A stretch of DNA of 64,000 bases from JOPF136 sp963773835 (GTDB lineage Bacteria; Acidobacteriota; Terriglobia; Acidiferrales; UBA7541), in NCBI GenBank assembly GCA_963773835.1, contig CAVZCQ010000003.1, positions 372,001 through 436,000 on the forward strand. Reading direction: 5' to 3'. This document shows, one piece after another, positions 35,309 through 43,457 of this stretch (its first letter is position 1; every line of letters begins with the position of its first letter). The notes beneath the pieces are model-generated. The model was given only the letters and a program-made list of their open reading frames with translations, did no database searches and was not told where the DNA came from. A program made the translations under genes and the position numbers.

Positions 35309-36103
35309 CTACGAGCGGCCGAAGAGCCTGGAAAACAACGATGGCTTCCATTCCGGGCAATCCGGCTTGTATTCACACCAATCGCAAAGCCTGCCCTTGC
35401 TCGGTGTGAATTCCCTCTGCGCTTCGATTCGATCGATCAATGCGGCGGTCGTTTCACAGAGTTGGGATAGCTGCTGGGGAGTGCGCGTGGAACGAAGAGT
35501 CACGCCATGGCGCAGGTAGTGCCAATTCAATTCAACTTTCGCTGCGTCTTGCCAATGTTTCTGAACGCCCAGTTGGTAGAGGCCGAGTTGGCGGCTCGCA
35601 TCCGCATCGGACTGGGGAGGCAGCGATTTGCTTGTCTTGTAGTCGTGAATCTCGTAGGTTCCGTCATCTCTGCGGTCAATCCGGTCCACGTATCCGGTCA
35701 TCGGATAGGCGCCGCCGGCATCCAGCGAGAAGTCAACCTTTTGCTCGGTTGCCACGGTTTTGCAGCGGTCGAAGGGCTTCTGTTTCTCGAAGTAATTCCG
35801 AATGCATGCCGCGCCATACTCCAGGTAGTCCTTCTGTGTTCGATGGGCAGCGACAATGGTGATTCCCGGCCCCCACTCCTTTTTCCATTGCTTCCGGTAG
35901 AAGCGCAGCAGTTCTTCCAGCGTGTTCCGCTTGGCCCCGAGCAGATCCTCGTACAGCTTCTTAAGAACTTCGTGGACGCGATTTCCGACAAATGCTTCCA
36001 CACTCTGAATCCCGGGTTTCTCGAGCCTGTCGATGTAGCGGAATTTATATTTCAACTGGCAGGTTTCGAACGATTCCAGGCGGGAATGTGAAAAGACGGT
36101 CAT
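35309..36103 (-). CDS. RecB/Cas4-like PD-(D/E)XK nuclease with Fe-S cysteines
   Basis: The 264-residue product has SRLESFETCQLKYKFRYIDR near the N-terminus, GYVDRIDRRDDGTYEIHDYK with the catalytic D...DxK, and the RQLGLYQLG (QxxxY) motif. One Cys near residue 15 and three near the C-terminus (GRLCDWCEYKPDCPEW) match the 4Fe-4S staple of AddB/Cas4-type nucleases. No cas genes or CRISPR repeats are in the window, so a stand-alone RecB-family exonuclease in DNA repair is the better reading. It follows the thioesterase gene by 16 bases. Confidence 0.88.
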   Translation of the reverse strand: MTVFSHSRLESFETCQLKYKFRYIDRLEKPGIQSVEAFVGNRVHEVLKKLYEDLLGAKRNTLEELLRFYRKQWKKEWGPGITIVAAHRTQKDYLEYGAACIRNYFEKQKPFDRCKTVATEQKVDFSLDAGGAYPMTGYVDRIDRRDDGTYEIHDYKTSKSLPPQSDADASRQLGLYQLGVQKHWQDAAKVELNWHYLRHGVTLRSTRTPQQLSQLCETTAALIDRIEAQREFTPSKGRLCDWCEYKPDCPEWKPSLFSRLFGRS

Positions 36104-36119
36104 GACGGGCGCGGCGAGA

Positions 36120-36557
36120 CTACCGCCCGCGGGCGTCCTCGCCGGCGAGAGTCATGCAGGTGGAGCTAGCGCGGGCCACCAGGGTGCCCTTTTCGTCGGT
36201 GACGTCGCATTCCACCAGGCCGATTTTTTTGCCTTTTTTCACGATGCGGGCAGTGGCCCGGAGTTTTGCCTTCCACACGGGACGCAGAAAGTTGATTTTG
36301 ATTTCCAGCGTGGTGAACGACTCTCCCTCTTCGAGCATCGAGGCGTACGCAAACCCCATAGCGATATCCGCGATGTCGCAGAGCACCCCGCCGTGCAGCG
36401 TCCCCATGGGATTCCAGTGGCGTTCGTCCGCCTCCATTTCGAACACGGACGTTCCGTCTCCCGCGGAAATGAGCTGAAACCCGATGAGGCGTGCAATGGG
36501 AGGAGGATGCGCTTCTCCGGACAGGATTTTGGCCGAAAGTCCGCGCCCGATGCTCAC
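36120..36557 (-). CDS. PaaI-type hotdog thioesterase
   Basis: The 145-residue product has the hotdog motif HWNPMGTLHGGVLCDIADIA (the HGG with catalytic Asp) followed by TLEIKINFLRPVW and TARIVKKGKKIGLVECDVTD. These enzymes cleave acyl-CoA thioesters; the chain specificity is not predictable. It precedes the RecB-like gene and probably shares its transcript. Confidence 0.88.
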   Translation of the reverse strand: MSIGRGLSAKILSGEAHPPPIARLIGFQLISAGDGTSVFEMEADERHWNPMGTLHGGVLCDIADIAMGFAYASMLEEGESFTTLEIKINFLRPVWKAKLRATARIVKKGKKIGLVECDVTDEKGTLVARASSTCMTLAGEDARGR

Positions 36558-36686
36558 CGCAATTTCTCCATTGGCCGGTTCCTCCCTAATCCAAAGGCCT
36601 GGACTCAGCTTGGATGAATGCCGCGGCGCTGCGTTACGCGCTGCCGGTGCGTTTTCTCATCGTGGCGGCCCAACCGTGGGTGCGGC

Positions 36687-37562
36687 TTAGAGTCCAGCGC
36701 TCTCGGCGGAGATTTTTGCGATGACGGACCAATCCGAGTCTCCATAGCCGCGAGCCAATGCCGCGATCATGCGGTCGCGAACCAGGCTGGCGAGCGGAAG
36801 CGGGACGTTGACCGATTCGCCTGCGGCGAGCGCCAGGCGCACGTCTTTGAGACCGAGTGGAAGCTGAAAACCCGCGGGCTGGTATTTCTCTGCCGCGATG
36901 ATCGCGCCGTACGCCTTGTAGAAAGGCGCAGTGAAGACGCTGCTGGTGATCAGGTCCAGAAACTGCGCCGGCGCGATGCCGTGTTTGCGCACCAGCGCGA
37001 AGGCTTCGCCCAGGCTTTCCACCGCGGCGGCGAGCATGAAATTTCCAGCCAATTTGACGGCGTTGGCGGTCGCGGCTTTCTCCCCCATCCGGTAGGTGCG
37101 CTGGCCGATGGCGTCGAACAGGGGCTGGCAGCGCGCCAGCGCCGACGCCGGCCCCGCAGCCACGACGAACAACTTCGCCGCCGCTGCCGCTTCCGGCCGG
37201 CCGAAAACCGGCGCAGCAACGTAAACGCTTCCGGCGCGCGCATGGAGTTCGGCCAGGCGTTCCGAGAGCGCCACGCTGATGGTGCTGAGTGAGATGTGGA
37301 TCGCGCCTGCGGGCAGCGAAGCCATCACGCCGCCCTCGCCCAGCGTCACCGCCTCGACCGCCGCGTCGTCCGCCAACATCGTGAACACCACGTCGCCGCG
37401 GCTCGATTCCCCGGGTGTGTCCGCAACGCGCGCGCCGCGCGCGGCCATCGCCTCCGCACGCGAGCGCGTGCGGTTGTACACCACCAGCGAGTGGCCCGCC
37501 TTCAGAAGGTTTTCCGCGATTCCGCGGCCCATGCTTCCCAGCCCGATGAATCCCACGTTCAT
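36687..37562 (-). CDS. Beta-hydroxyacid dehydrogenase (3-hydroxyisobutyrate dehydrogenase family)
   Basis: The 291-residue product has the NAD(P) fold GFIGLGSMGRGIAENLLKAG, an NRTRSRAE segment after beta-2 typical of NADP binding, and the sulfate-binding-like motif (VAAPVFGRPEAAAAAKLFVV). It also has the catalytic Lys in NAVKLAGNFMLAA and the helical C-terminal half ending in SDWSVIAKISAESAG. Substrate is unknown (3-hydroxyisobutyrate, tartronate semialdehyde or succinic semialdehyde are the usual ones). Confidence 0.88.
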   Translation of the reverse strand: MNVGFIGLGSMGRGIAENLLKAGHSLVVYNRTRSRAEAMAARGARVADTPGESSRGDVVFTMLADDAAVEAVTLGEGGVMASLPAGAIHISLSTISVALSERLAELHARAGSVYVAAPVFGRPEAAAAAKLFVVAAGPASALARCQPLFDAIGQRTYRMGEKAATANAVKLAGNFMLAAAVESLGEAFALVRKHGIAPAQFLDLITSSVFTAPFYKAYGAIIAAEKYQPAGFQLPLGLKDVRLALAAGESVNVPLPLASLVRDRMIAALARGYGDSDWSVIAKISAESAGL

Positions 37563-37592
37563 GGTTTCCCCCTGCGATTCCCGCGTTCCAAC

Positions 37593-38747
37593 TCAGGCGT
37601 GATCGTCGTTCGGATCGAACGCGGCGGTCGCGGTCGCACCCTCCAGGCGACGCTGCCACGCCGTCGTTCGCCAGTTGTAATGCGCTTCGCCCTTTGAAAT
37701 CCAAGGCGGCAGCGGCATGAGCAAACGCAGCGCCAGGCCGTTTAGGTACGGCTCGTACATGGCGCGAAATTCGCTCAGTCGTTTTTCCGCTTCCTCGGCC
37801 GGTTGCGCGCCGCAACAAAATCCAATGCCTGACGGCGCCAGCGCCGCGCACAGCCGTTTGAATTCCGCCGCCGGCAGGCGGTCCGGCTTGATGGGCCGCG
37901 GCGCGGCATTCAGCACCTGCGCGATGTCCGTCACCGCGTGGCGTGCCATTGCAAACGCCAACCGTGCCTGCAACGTCTTCTGTTTATCGAAGGCCACGAT
38001 GCAGAGCGCACACGTATCCAGAATCGCCGTCATCGCGCCCAGCCAGGATTGGTTGTCGTGCTGCGAGCGGTAGTACACCAGCAGCGGATAGGAGAGATGC
38101 GACTCCAGCACGTCTGCCGACCATCGCTCCCACTCCCGAAAGAGTTCCCCCACAGCGGCTCGGTTTTCTTCCCGCCCGTAGCGCTTGAGCAGCTCCGCGG
38201 CCGTGGGAGGAGAGCCCCCGCGAGCATCGAGGAGCGAAATCGTAAGTTCGCGGCGTGAGAAAGCCTGGTAGAGGATCGGGAGGTAGCCAATGATCAGAGC
38301 CAGAAAGCCGAACCCCATGCCCGATTCGATAACGGCCACCACGCGGTCCAGAGTCGTGCGCGGCAACACATCTCCCAGCCCCAGAGTGAAGAACGTCGTG
38401 CCGCTCAGGTACAGGTCCAGCAGAAACGTCATCGGCTCGCCCGATGCCATCACCGAGCCGCCTATCGCCGCATGCACCAACGCGAACCCGAAGATCAGCC
38501 CAAGCGCCCAGGTGATGAGCAGCACCAGGATCGATAGCGGGCCAAAAACGCTCAGGTACATCTCGCGGAATTTCCCTGCCCGCATCTTTCGGCCGATGGC
38601 CGACCACATGCCCCACACGAAGATGTAGAACATGCGTGCCAGGCGGAATTTCCGCGTGACCCGCCGCGGCAGGACCACAGTCTCGAAGGCGTCCCACAGC
38701 ACCACCAATACGATTACGATTCCCAGCGCGGCTTCAAAGGCTTTCAT
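37593..38747 (-). CDS. Two-pore-helix potassium-channel-like membrane protein
   Basis: From the ATG at 38747 the product is 384 residues; a TTG at 38804 is possible. It has an N-terminal helix (ALGIVIVLVVLWDAFETVVL), basic cytoplasmic segment, a helix around LSILVLLITWALGLIFGFAL, a pore-like TTFFTLGLGDVLPRT and a following helix (GMGFGFLALIIGYLPILYQA). The filter reads TLGLGD instead of TVGYGD. The last ~200 residues are a soluble helical domain without RCK/Rossmann motifs. It may conduct K+ or another ion; filter changes make this uncertain. Confidence 0.7.
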   Translation of the reverse strand: MKAFEAALGIVIVLVVLWDAFETVVLPRRVTRKFRLARMFYIFVWGMWSAIGRKMRAGKFREMYLSVFGPLSILVLLITWALGLIFGFALVHAAIGGSVMASGEPMTFLLDLYLSGTTFFTLGLGDVLPRTTLDRVVAVIESGMGFGFLALIIGYLPILYQAFSRRELTISLLDARGGSPPTAAELLKRYGREENRAAVGELFREWERWSADVLESHLSYPLLVYYRSQHDNQSWLGAMTAILDTCALCIVAFDKQKTLQARLAFAMARHAVTDIAQVLNAAPRPIKPDRLPAAEFKRLCAALAPSGIGFCCGAQPAEEAEKRLSEFRAMYEPYLNGLALRLLMPLPPWISKGEAHYNWRTTAWQRRLEGATATAAFDPNDDHA

Positions 38748-38787
38748 CGCAGGTATGAATTGCGGATTCCGGCACAGGGCCGTGAAG

Positions 38788-39798
38788 TCAGAATGCCACC
38801 ACAACTTTCCCGAAATGCGCGCCGCTCTCCAGATGCCGGAGTGCCGCCGGCGCCTCCGCGAACGGAAACGTCCGGTCCAGCACCGGGTGCAGTCCGTGCG
38901 CGGAGATGGCGCGATTCATTTCTTCAAACATCGTTCGCGAACCGACGAAAATCCCCTGCACGCGCACAGTGCGGAACAGGATCAGCGTTGTCTTGACTTC
39001 GGCGCTGGCCCCGGCCAGCACCCCGATCATCGTAACCGAGCCGCCCATGCGCACGGAGTTCAGCGAACGGTTGAAAGTGCCCGCGCCGCCCACCTCCACC
39101 ACGTGGTCAGCGCCGCGGCCTTCGGTGAGCTTCCGCACTTCTTTGTCCCAATCGGGCGTGGTCTTGTAGTTGATTCCGGCGGTCGCGCCCAGATCTTTGG
39201 CGCGCGTGAGCTTCTGATCGCTGCTCGAGGTGATGATCACGCGCGCCCCAGCCATGCGCGCGAACTGGAGCGCGAAGAGTGAAACTCCGCCCGTGCCCTG
39301 CACCACGACGGTCGCACCCGGCTGAATGTGATCGGCCACAAACAGCGCGTTCCACGCCGTAAGCGCGGCGCACGGCAGCGCAGCCGCTTCCTCGAAGGAG
39401 AGGTGCGCGGGGACCGGCAGCAGAGATTCCGCGTTGAACAAAACATGCCCGGCGAGGACGCCATCCACGTAGCAGCCCAGCGATGAATCCAACTTCTCTT
39501 GAGTGAGCGGGCCTTCGATCCATGAGGGAGCGAAGCATCCCACCACGCGGTCTCCGGCCTTCACGCGACTCACTCCCGCCCCCACCGCTGCCACTTCTCC
39601 CGCACCGTCCGACAGAGGAATGAGCGGCAGCTTCTGCCTTGGGCCGTAGCCGCCTTTGATCACCACCAAGTCGCGGTAATTGAGCGTAGCCGCGCGCATG
39701 CGCACCAGCACCTGTCCCGGCCCCGGTTGCGGCTCGGGCAGCTCCACCTGCTTCACATTGTCCAGCCCAAAACTTCCCACGATTTGAAACGCTTTCAT
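38788..39798 (-). CDS. Zinc-independent MDR alcohol dehydrogenase/reductase
   Basis: The ATG at 39798 follows GGAGGAGAGGG; the frame stays open to 40575, but the extension overlaps the next gene in another frame. The 336-residue product is an MDR protein: ATLNYRDLVVIKGGYGP, IPLSDGAGEVAAVGAGVSRV, PGATVVVQGTGGVSLFALQF, and GADHVVEVGGAGTFNRSL. The Cys/His/Glu set for catalytic zinc is absent, as in the quinone-reductase branch. Substrate is unknown. Confidence 0.88.
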   Translation of the reverse strand: MKAFQIVGSFGLDNVKQVELPEPQPGPGQVLVRMRAATLNYRDLVVIKGGYGPRQKLPLIPLSDGAGEVAAVGAGVSRVKAGDRVVGCFAPSWIEGPLTQEKLDSSLGCYVDGVLAGHVLFNAESLLPVPAHLSFEEAAALPCAALTAWNALFVADHIQPGATVVVQGTGGVSLFALQFARMAGARVIITSSSDQKLTRAKDLGATAGINYKTTPDWDKEVRKLTEGRGADHVVEVGGAGTFNRSLNSVRMGGSVTMIGVLAGASAEVKTTLILFRTVRVQGIFVGSRTMFEEMNRAISAHGLHPVLDRTFPFAEAPAALRHLESGAHFGKVVVAF

Positions 39799-39911
39799 CC
39801 CTCTCCTCCGCGTTTGATAGCGCTGGCCACTCGCCGGCCTTGTCCGGTCTTCCCTCTGCGCGTCTCCGAGGGACGCGGCCCTTCCTGCGTCAGGGTGAAC
39901 AAGCCGCGCCC

Positions 39912-40874
39912 CTACGGTATCAGCACAATTTTGCCGTGCGCACCTGGCTCCAACACCGCTTTGTGCGCCCGCGCCGACTCCGCCAACGGAATCTCCTGTC
40001 CCACGACCGGCCGCAGTGTCCCGTTTTCCAGCCCGGCGTAGATGGCCGCATGCACGCTCGCCAAATCCTCTGCCGGCGCCACCAACAACGACATACCGCG
40101 GATGCTGGCGTCGCGCCCCATCAGGTCGCGGGAATTGATTTCGACGGGCCCGCGGCTGCCGATCACCACCACGCGGCCACGCGCCGCCAAGAGAGGCAGG
40201 TCTTTGCCCAGATTTGCGTTCGCCAGCATCTCCAGGATGATGTCCGCCCCGCGGCCTCCGGTGAGCGAACGAAGCTGATCCAGACAGTCCGGCGCGCGAT
40301 GGTCGAGCGCATGATGCGCCCCTTCGCGCAGCACCAGTTCGCGGCCCTTGGGAGTGCCCGCTGTGCCAATCACCGTCATGCCCGCCGCGCGCGCCAGTTG
40401 CACGGCCGCAACTCCCACGCCGCCACTGGCGCCGTGGACGAAGACGGTTTCTCCAGCGCGTCCCTGCCCAATCTGGAAAATCGCACGGTATGCCGTGGCA
40501 TACGGAACATTCACCGCCGCACCCTGGGGAAAGCTGATTTTCGCCGGCAGCCGGTGCACCTGGGTTTCCGCGCACACCGTCTTTTGCGCATACGCGCCGG
40601 TCAGTGTGCCGGCTACATACACGCGGTCGCCTTCTTTCACGCGCGTCACGCCCTGGCCCACTGCTTCCACTACTCCCGCGGCGTCCATCCCCGGCGTGTA
40701 CGGCAGCGACGGTTTGAATGTGTACGTTCCCGCGCGAATGTACGTGTCCACGGGATTCACTCCCGCGGCTTTCACGTCGATCACAATCTGGCCGGGTGCT
40801 GCCGAGGGGTTCCCCGCCTCTTCCAGCTTCAGCACCTCCGGCCCGCCGAATTCATGCACGCGAATCGCTTTCAT
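39912..40874 (-). CDS. NADPH:quinone reductase (zeta-crystallin-type MDR)
   Basis: The 320-residue product has GVNPVDTYIRAG, LPYTPGMDAAGVVEAVGQGV, GDRVYVAGTLTGAYAQ, then the NADPH-binding ETVFVHGASGGVGVAAVQLA and GRVVVIGSRGPVEIN. This is the QOR/zeta-crystallin branch, which reduces quinones by one electron. It lies upstream of the related MDR gene at 38788; the two are paralogues only at family level. Confidence 0.9.
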   Translation of the reverse strand: MKAIRVHEFGGPEVLKLEEAGNPSAAPGQIVIDVKAAGVNPVDTYIRAGTYTFKPSLPYTPGMDAAGVVEAVGQGVTRVKEGDRVYVAGTLTGAYAQKTVCAETQVHRLPAKISFPQGAAVNVPYATAYRAIFQIGQGRAGETVFVHGASGGVGVAAVQLARAAGMTVIGTAGTPKGRELVLREGAHHALDHRAPDCLDQLRSLTGGRGADIILEMLANANLGKDLPLLAARGRVVVIGSRGPVEINSRDLMGRDASIRGMSLLVAPAEDLASVHAAIYAGLENGTLRPVVGQEIPLAESARAHKAVLEPGAHGKIVLIP

Positions 40875-41034
40875 AAGCCTCTCCTCCGCGCCGTAACCCT
40901 ATCAGATTCCCCCGCCCCCGCGCGCGTTATATGGTAGCGGCGCCATTGATGGCAGCTTCCCGATTTCGGACGCCGCCCACCCCTTGGGCATTTTCCATCT
41001 CCCGGGTATTCATCCACATTTCTCCAATTCGGGC

Positions 41035-41063
41035 TTGACAGCCGGGCCGGCACTGTTTATAAC
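41035..41063 (+). promoter_or_regulatory. Near-consensus sigma70 promoter of the arsR-SRPBCC pair
   Basis: TTGACA (41035-41040) and TATAAC (41058-41063) are separated by exactly 17 bases, 31 bases upstream of the arsR-like start. This is the strongest promoter match seen in the window. Confidence 0.85.
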
Positions 41064-41088
41064 CATACGGTTCCACAACTACTAGGTT
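41061..41088 (+). promoter_or_regulatory. Probable ArsR-type autoregulatory operator
   Basis: Two copies of AACY-N4-GGTT (AACCATACGGTT at 41061-41072 and AACTACTAGGTT at 41077-41088) lie 16 bases apart, starting in the -10 element and ending five bases before the ATG. Binding there would block the promoter. Confidence 0.65.
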
Positions 41089-41093
41089 ATGCA

Positions 41094-41477
41094 ATGACTG
41101 CGACCCAGCGCCTCGACGCCACCTTCGCCGCCCTGGCCGATCCCACGCGCCGCGCCATCCTTGCGCGGCTGGCCTCCGGCGAAGCTTCCGTCCTGGAGCT
41201 GGCCCGGCCGTTTGCCATGAGCCAGCCCGCCGTCTCGAAACACCTGAAAGTGCTCGAACGCGCCGGGCTGATTTCCCGCGGACGCGACCGCCAGCGGCGT
41301 CCCAGCCGGATTCAGGGCCAAGCCCTTTCCGAGGCGAATCAATGGCTCGAGCGCTACCGGCGGATCTGGGAAGCGAATTTCCAGCGACTCGATGCTCTGC
41401 TCGAAGAAATGAAGGCACAGAAAAAACGGAAACCCGGAACAAAAGGAGGCCACCGATGGATCCGTCCTACGCATTGA
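41094..41477 (+). CDS. ArsR-family transcriptional regulator
   Basis: The 127-residue product has FAALADPTRRAILARLASGE and the winged HTH (SVLELARPFAMSQPAVSKHL, KVLERAGLISRGRDRQRR) of the ArsR branch that pairs with SRPBCC genes. No metal-binding ELCVCDL box is present, so it is probably not a metal sensor. A strong promoter with overlapping repeats precedes it. The last 22 bases overlap the next gene. Confidence 0.9.
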   Translation: MTATQRLDATFAALADPTRRAILARLASGEASVLELARPFAMSQPAVSKHLKVLERAGLISRGRDRQRRPSRIQGQALSEANQWLERYRRIWEANFQRLDALLEEMKAQKKRKPGTKGGHRWIRPTH

Positions 41478-41941
41478 AGATCACCACGCCGAGCGACCGC
41501 GAAATCGTCCTGACGCGAGTGTTCGCCGCCCCGCGCCGGATGGTCTTCGAGGCTCTTACGAAGCCGGAACTGCTGAAGCGATGGCTGCTGGGGCCCCCGG
41601 GATGGGAAATGGTGGTCTGCGAAGTGGCCACGAAGGTGGGCGATCGTTACCGCTACGAATGGCGCAACGAAAAGGGAAGGCAATTTGGGATGGGTGGGGT
41701 GTGCCGCGAATTCGTGCCACCCGAGCGCATCGTCTGCACGGAATTGATGGACGGCTACCAGAGTGAAACTTTGAATACTACCGTGCTGACCGAGCGGGAC
41801 GGCAAAACCACGCTCACCCTGACCGCTCTTCATGAGTCGCGCGAAGTGCGCGACATGGTCCTGCAGTCCGGCATGGAGCGGGGCATTACCGCCAGCTACG
41901 ACCGGCTCGAAGCGCTGCTGGCCGCAGGCGCCGCGACGTAG
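41456..41941 (+). CDS. SRPBCC (AHSA1/activator of Hsp90-like) domain protein
   Basis: The ATG at 41456 follows AAAAGGAGG inside the arsR-like gene. The 161-residue product shows EIVLTRVFAAPRRMVFEALT, KRWLLGPPGWEMVVCEVATK, VGDRYRYEWRNEKGRQFGMG and the C-terminal helix MERGITASYDRLEALLAAG. The fold has a hydrophobic ligand cavity. ArsR-SRPBCC pairs are common and their ligands mostly unknown. Confidence 0.9.
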   Translation: MDPSYALKITTPSDREIVLTRVFAAPRRMVFEALTKPELLKRWLLGPPGWEMVVCEVATKVGDRYRYEWRNEKGRQFGMGGVCREFVPPERIVCTELMDGYQSETLNTTVLTERDGKTTLTLTALHESREVRDMVLQSGMERGITASYDRLEALLAAGAAT

Positions 41942-41955
41942 GAGCCTGCGCCAGG

Positions 41956-41979
41956 AGGGGCGCAGCAAGCAGCGCCCCT
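41956..41979. repeat. AGGGGCGC palindrome between SRPBCC and CPBP genes
   Basis: AGGGGCGC (41956-41963) and GCGCCCCT (41972-41979) form a perfect 8-bp stem with loop AGCAAGCA. Similar GGGGCGC-rich spacers lie near 39880-39912. Confidence 0.55.
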
Positions 41980-42059
41980 ACATCTTTCGCGGATGGACCT
42001 TTGCTTATCCTGTTCATACACTAGAATCGCTGCTCACCGAATCAGCGGACTCAGCTCGA

Positions 42060-42902
42060 ATGAAGTCCAACCTCGCCTATGCCGGCCGCGGCGCGCTGAA
42101 CCTCATCGCCGTTCTCTTCGCCGTACTCGGTTTGCAAGCCCTCATTCGCGGACGCGTTCCCCACTGGCTGGGGCTGATTCTCATCTCCGGTTTGCTTCTT
42201 GCGGCCTATCTCGCTGGCGCGCGATGGATCGAACGCCGACAGCCGGGGGAACTGCTTGACCGTCGTGGCTTTCCGGAGTTTGCCGCAGGCCTCACCCTCG
42301 GACTCGCGCTGTTCGCCGGCGTTATGGCAGCGCTGTGGATCCTCGGCGTCTATCATCCCGCCAGATGGGGCACCGCTGCGCCGATTGCTGCCGGATTCCT
42401 GCTGGCCTTGCCGGCCGCGATTTTCGAGGAAGTTGTCTTTCGGGGCTTCCTTTTTCGCCTGACCGCGAAGTTGCTCGGCACCTGGGGCGCGCTGGCGGTC
42501 ACATCCGCGCTGTTTGGCGCCGCGCACGCCCTCAATCCTGGAGCGACCGTAGGGAGCTCAGCTGCAATCGCTCTCGAGGCCGGAGTCCTGTTGGGCGCAG
42601 CCTATGCCCTGATGCAGCGACTGTGGCTCCCCATCGGACTGCATTTGGGCTGGAACTTTGCCGAAGGCTCGATCTTCGGCATGTCGGTTTCCGGCGGAGC
42701 AACCAATAGTTCGTTGGTTGTCGGCAGTCTGCAAGGAAACGCTTTGTTTACGGGCGGCGCGTTCGGCCCCGAGGCCTCCATTGTGGCTATAGTGATTTGC
42801 CTGGCAGCAGCCGCGCTTCTGCTCTGGCAAACCGTCCGGCTAGGCAGACTCGACCCCCCACCTTGGGGCCAGACCACGACCGGGCAGAATCCGCAACGCT
42901 AA
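42060..42902 (+). CDS. CPBP-family intramembrane metalloprotease (Abi/CAAX-like)
   Basis: From the ATG at 42060 the product is 280 residues with about seven hydrophobic helices. Motif 1 is FEEVVFRGFLF (EExxxR), motif 2 FGAAHALNPG and motif 3 HLGWNFAEG, which provide the Glu/His metal site. Members process prenylated or bacteriocin-related peptides, or act as self-immunity proteins. A long upstream frame (to 41832) overlaps the SRPBCC gene and is not needed. No partner is evident. Confidence 0.88.
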   Translation: MKSNLAYAGRGALNLIAVLFAVLGLQALIRGRVPHWLGLILISGLLLAAYLAGARWIERRQPGELLDRRGFPEFAAGLTLGLALFAGVMAALWILGVYHPARWGTAAPIAAGFLLALPAAIFEEVVFRGFLFRLTAKLLGTWGALAVTSALFGAAHALNPGATVGSSAAIALEAGVLLGAAYALMQRLWLPIGLHLGWNFAEGSIFGMSVSGGATNSSLVVGSLQGNALFTGGAFGPEASIVAIVICLAAAALLLWQTVRLGRLDPPPWGQTTTGQNPQR

Positions 42903-42960
42903 GGCAAAGTGAAGCCGCGCGCTTAGCGAGAACCCGCGGGCAGGAATGAGTGGCGGAGGA

Positions 42961-43377
42961 TTACGATGTCGTGGTTGCCGACGCCGCGCGGATGGGGATG
43001 GTCAACGGCTGCTTTCCCTCTTCCACGTTGGTCATGTGGCAGCGGCCGTCGAGGATGCCGCCGGCTTCGATTACCAGGCACGGTGCGCGCACTTCTCCGC
43101 GGATGACGCCCTTGGACAGGATTTCCACGCGCCCTTTCGCCGCGAGAACGCCCTCGAATCGCCCTCCTACCACCACGTGGTTGCCGTTAATCTCGCCTTC
43201 GACGCGCGCGTTTTCTCCAATCACCACGGTGGAATTGGAGACGATGGTGCCCTTCATCTGGCAGTCGATGCGGAATGTTCCGGCCAGCTCAATTTTCCCT
43301 TCGAGCGTTACGCCTTTGTCGAGAAACCCGATCCATTCGCCCGAAGGCACGGATCTTTTGCGGTCCAATAGCTTCAT
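42961..43377 (-). CDS. Bactofilin (polymer-forming cytoskeletal protein)
   Basis: The 138-residue product (ATG behind GAGGGGG) is a right-handed beta-helix of the bactofilin family: FLDKGVTLEGKIELAGTFRI, QMKGTIVSNSTVVIGENARV, EGEINGNHVVVGGRFEGVLA and ILSKGVIRGEVRAPCLVIEA. Short unstructured tails flank it. Bactofilins polymerise without nucleotide. In some bacteria they position ParAB complexes, and the location directly after parB supports such a role here. Confidence 0.9.
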   Translation of the reverse strand: MKLLDRKRSVPSGEWIGFLDKGVTLEGKIELAGTFRIDCQMKGTIVSNSTVVIGENARVEGEINGNHVVVGGRFEGVLAAKGRVEILSKGVIRGEVRAPCLVIEAGGILDGRCHMTNVEEGKQPLTIPIRAASATTTS

Positions 43378-43457
43378 TCGGCCCCCTCAGTGGCTGGATA
43401 AACGTTTCTACCGGGTGGACGGAGCGGTGTCAAGGCGGAACACGCCTAAGTACTACG

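Noticed and set aside
35309..36103. Cas4 of a CRISPR system
   Set aside because: No cas1, cas2 or repeat array is in the window; neighbours are metabolic genes, so a stand-alone RecB-family nuclease is more likely.
24680..36612. CCTGGACTCAG seen near 24682, 35085 and 36600 as a dispersed repeat
   Set aside because: Only about 11 bases are shared, and one copy is part of the selD hairpin and coding sequence; chance is likely.
39799..40575. N-terminal extension of the MDR alcohol dehydrogenase frame
   Set aside because: The extension overlaps the quinone-reductase gene in another frame; a strong Shine-Dalgarno and the family start MKAF lie at 39798.
41008..41018. DnaA box (TCATCCACAT) near a possible origin
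   Set aside because: It is a single imperfect match without a cluster, an AT-rich unwinding region or dnaA nearby.
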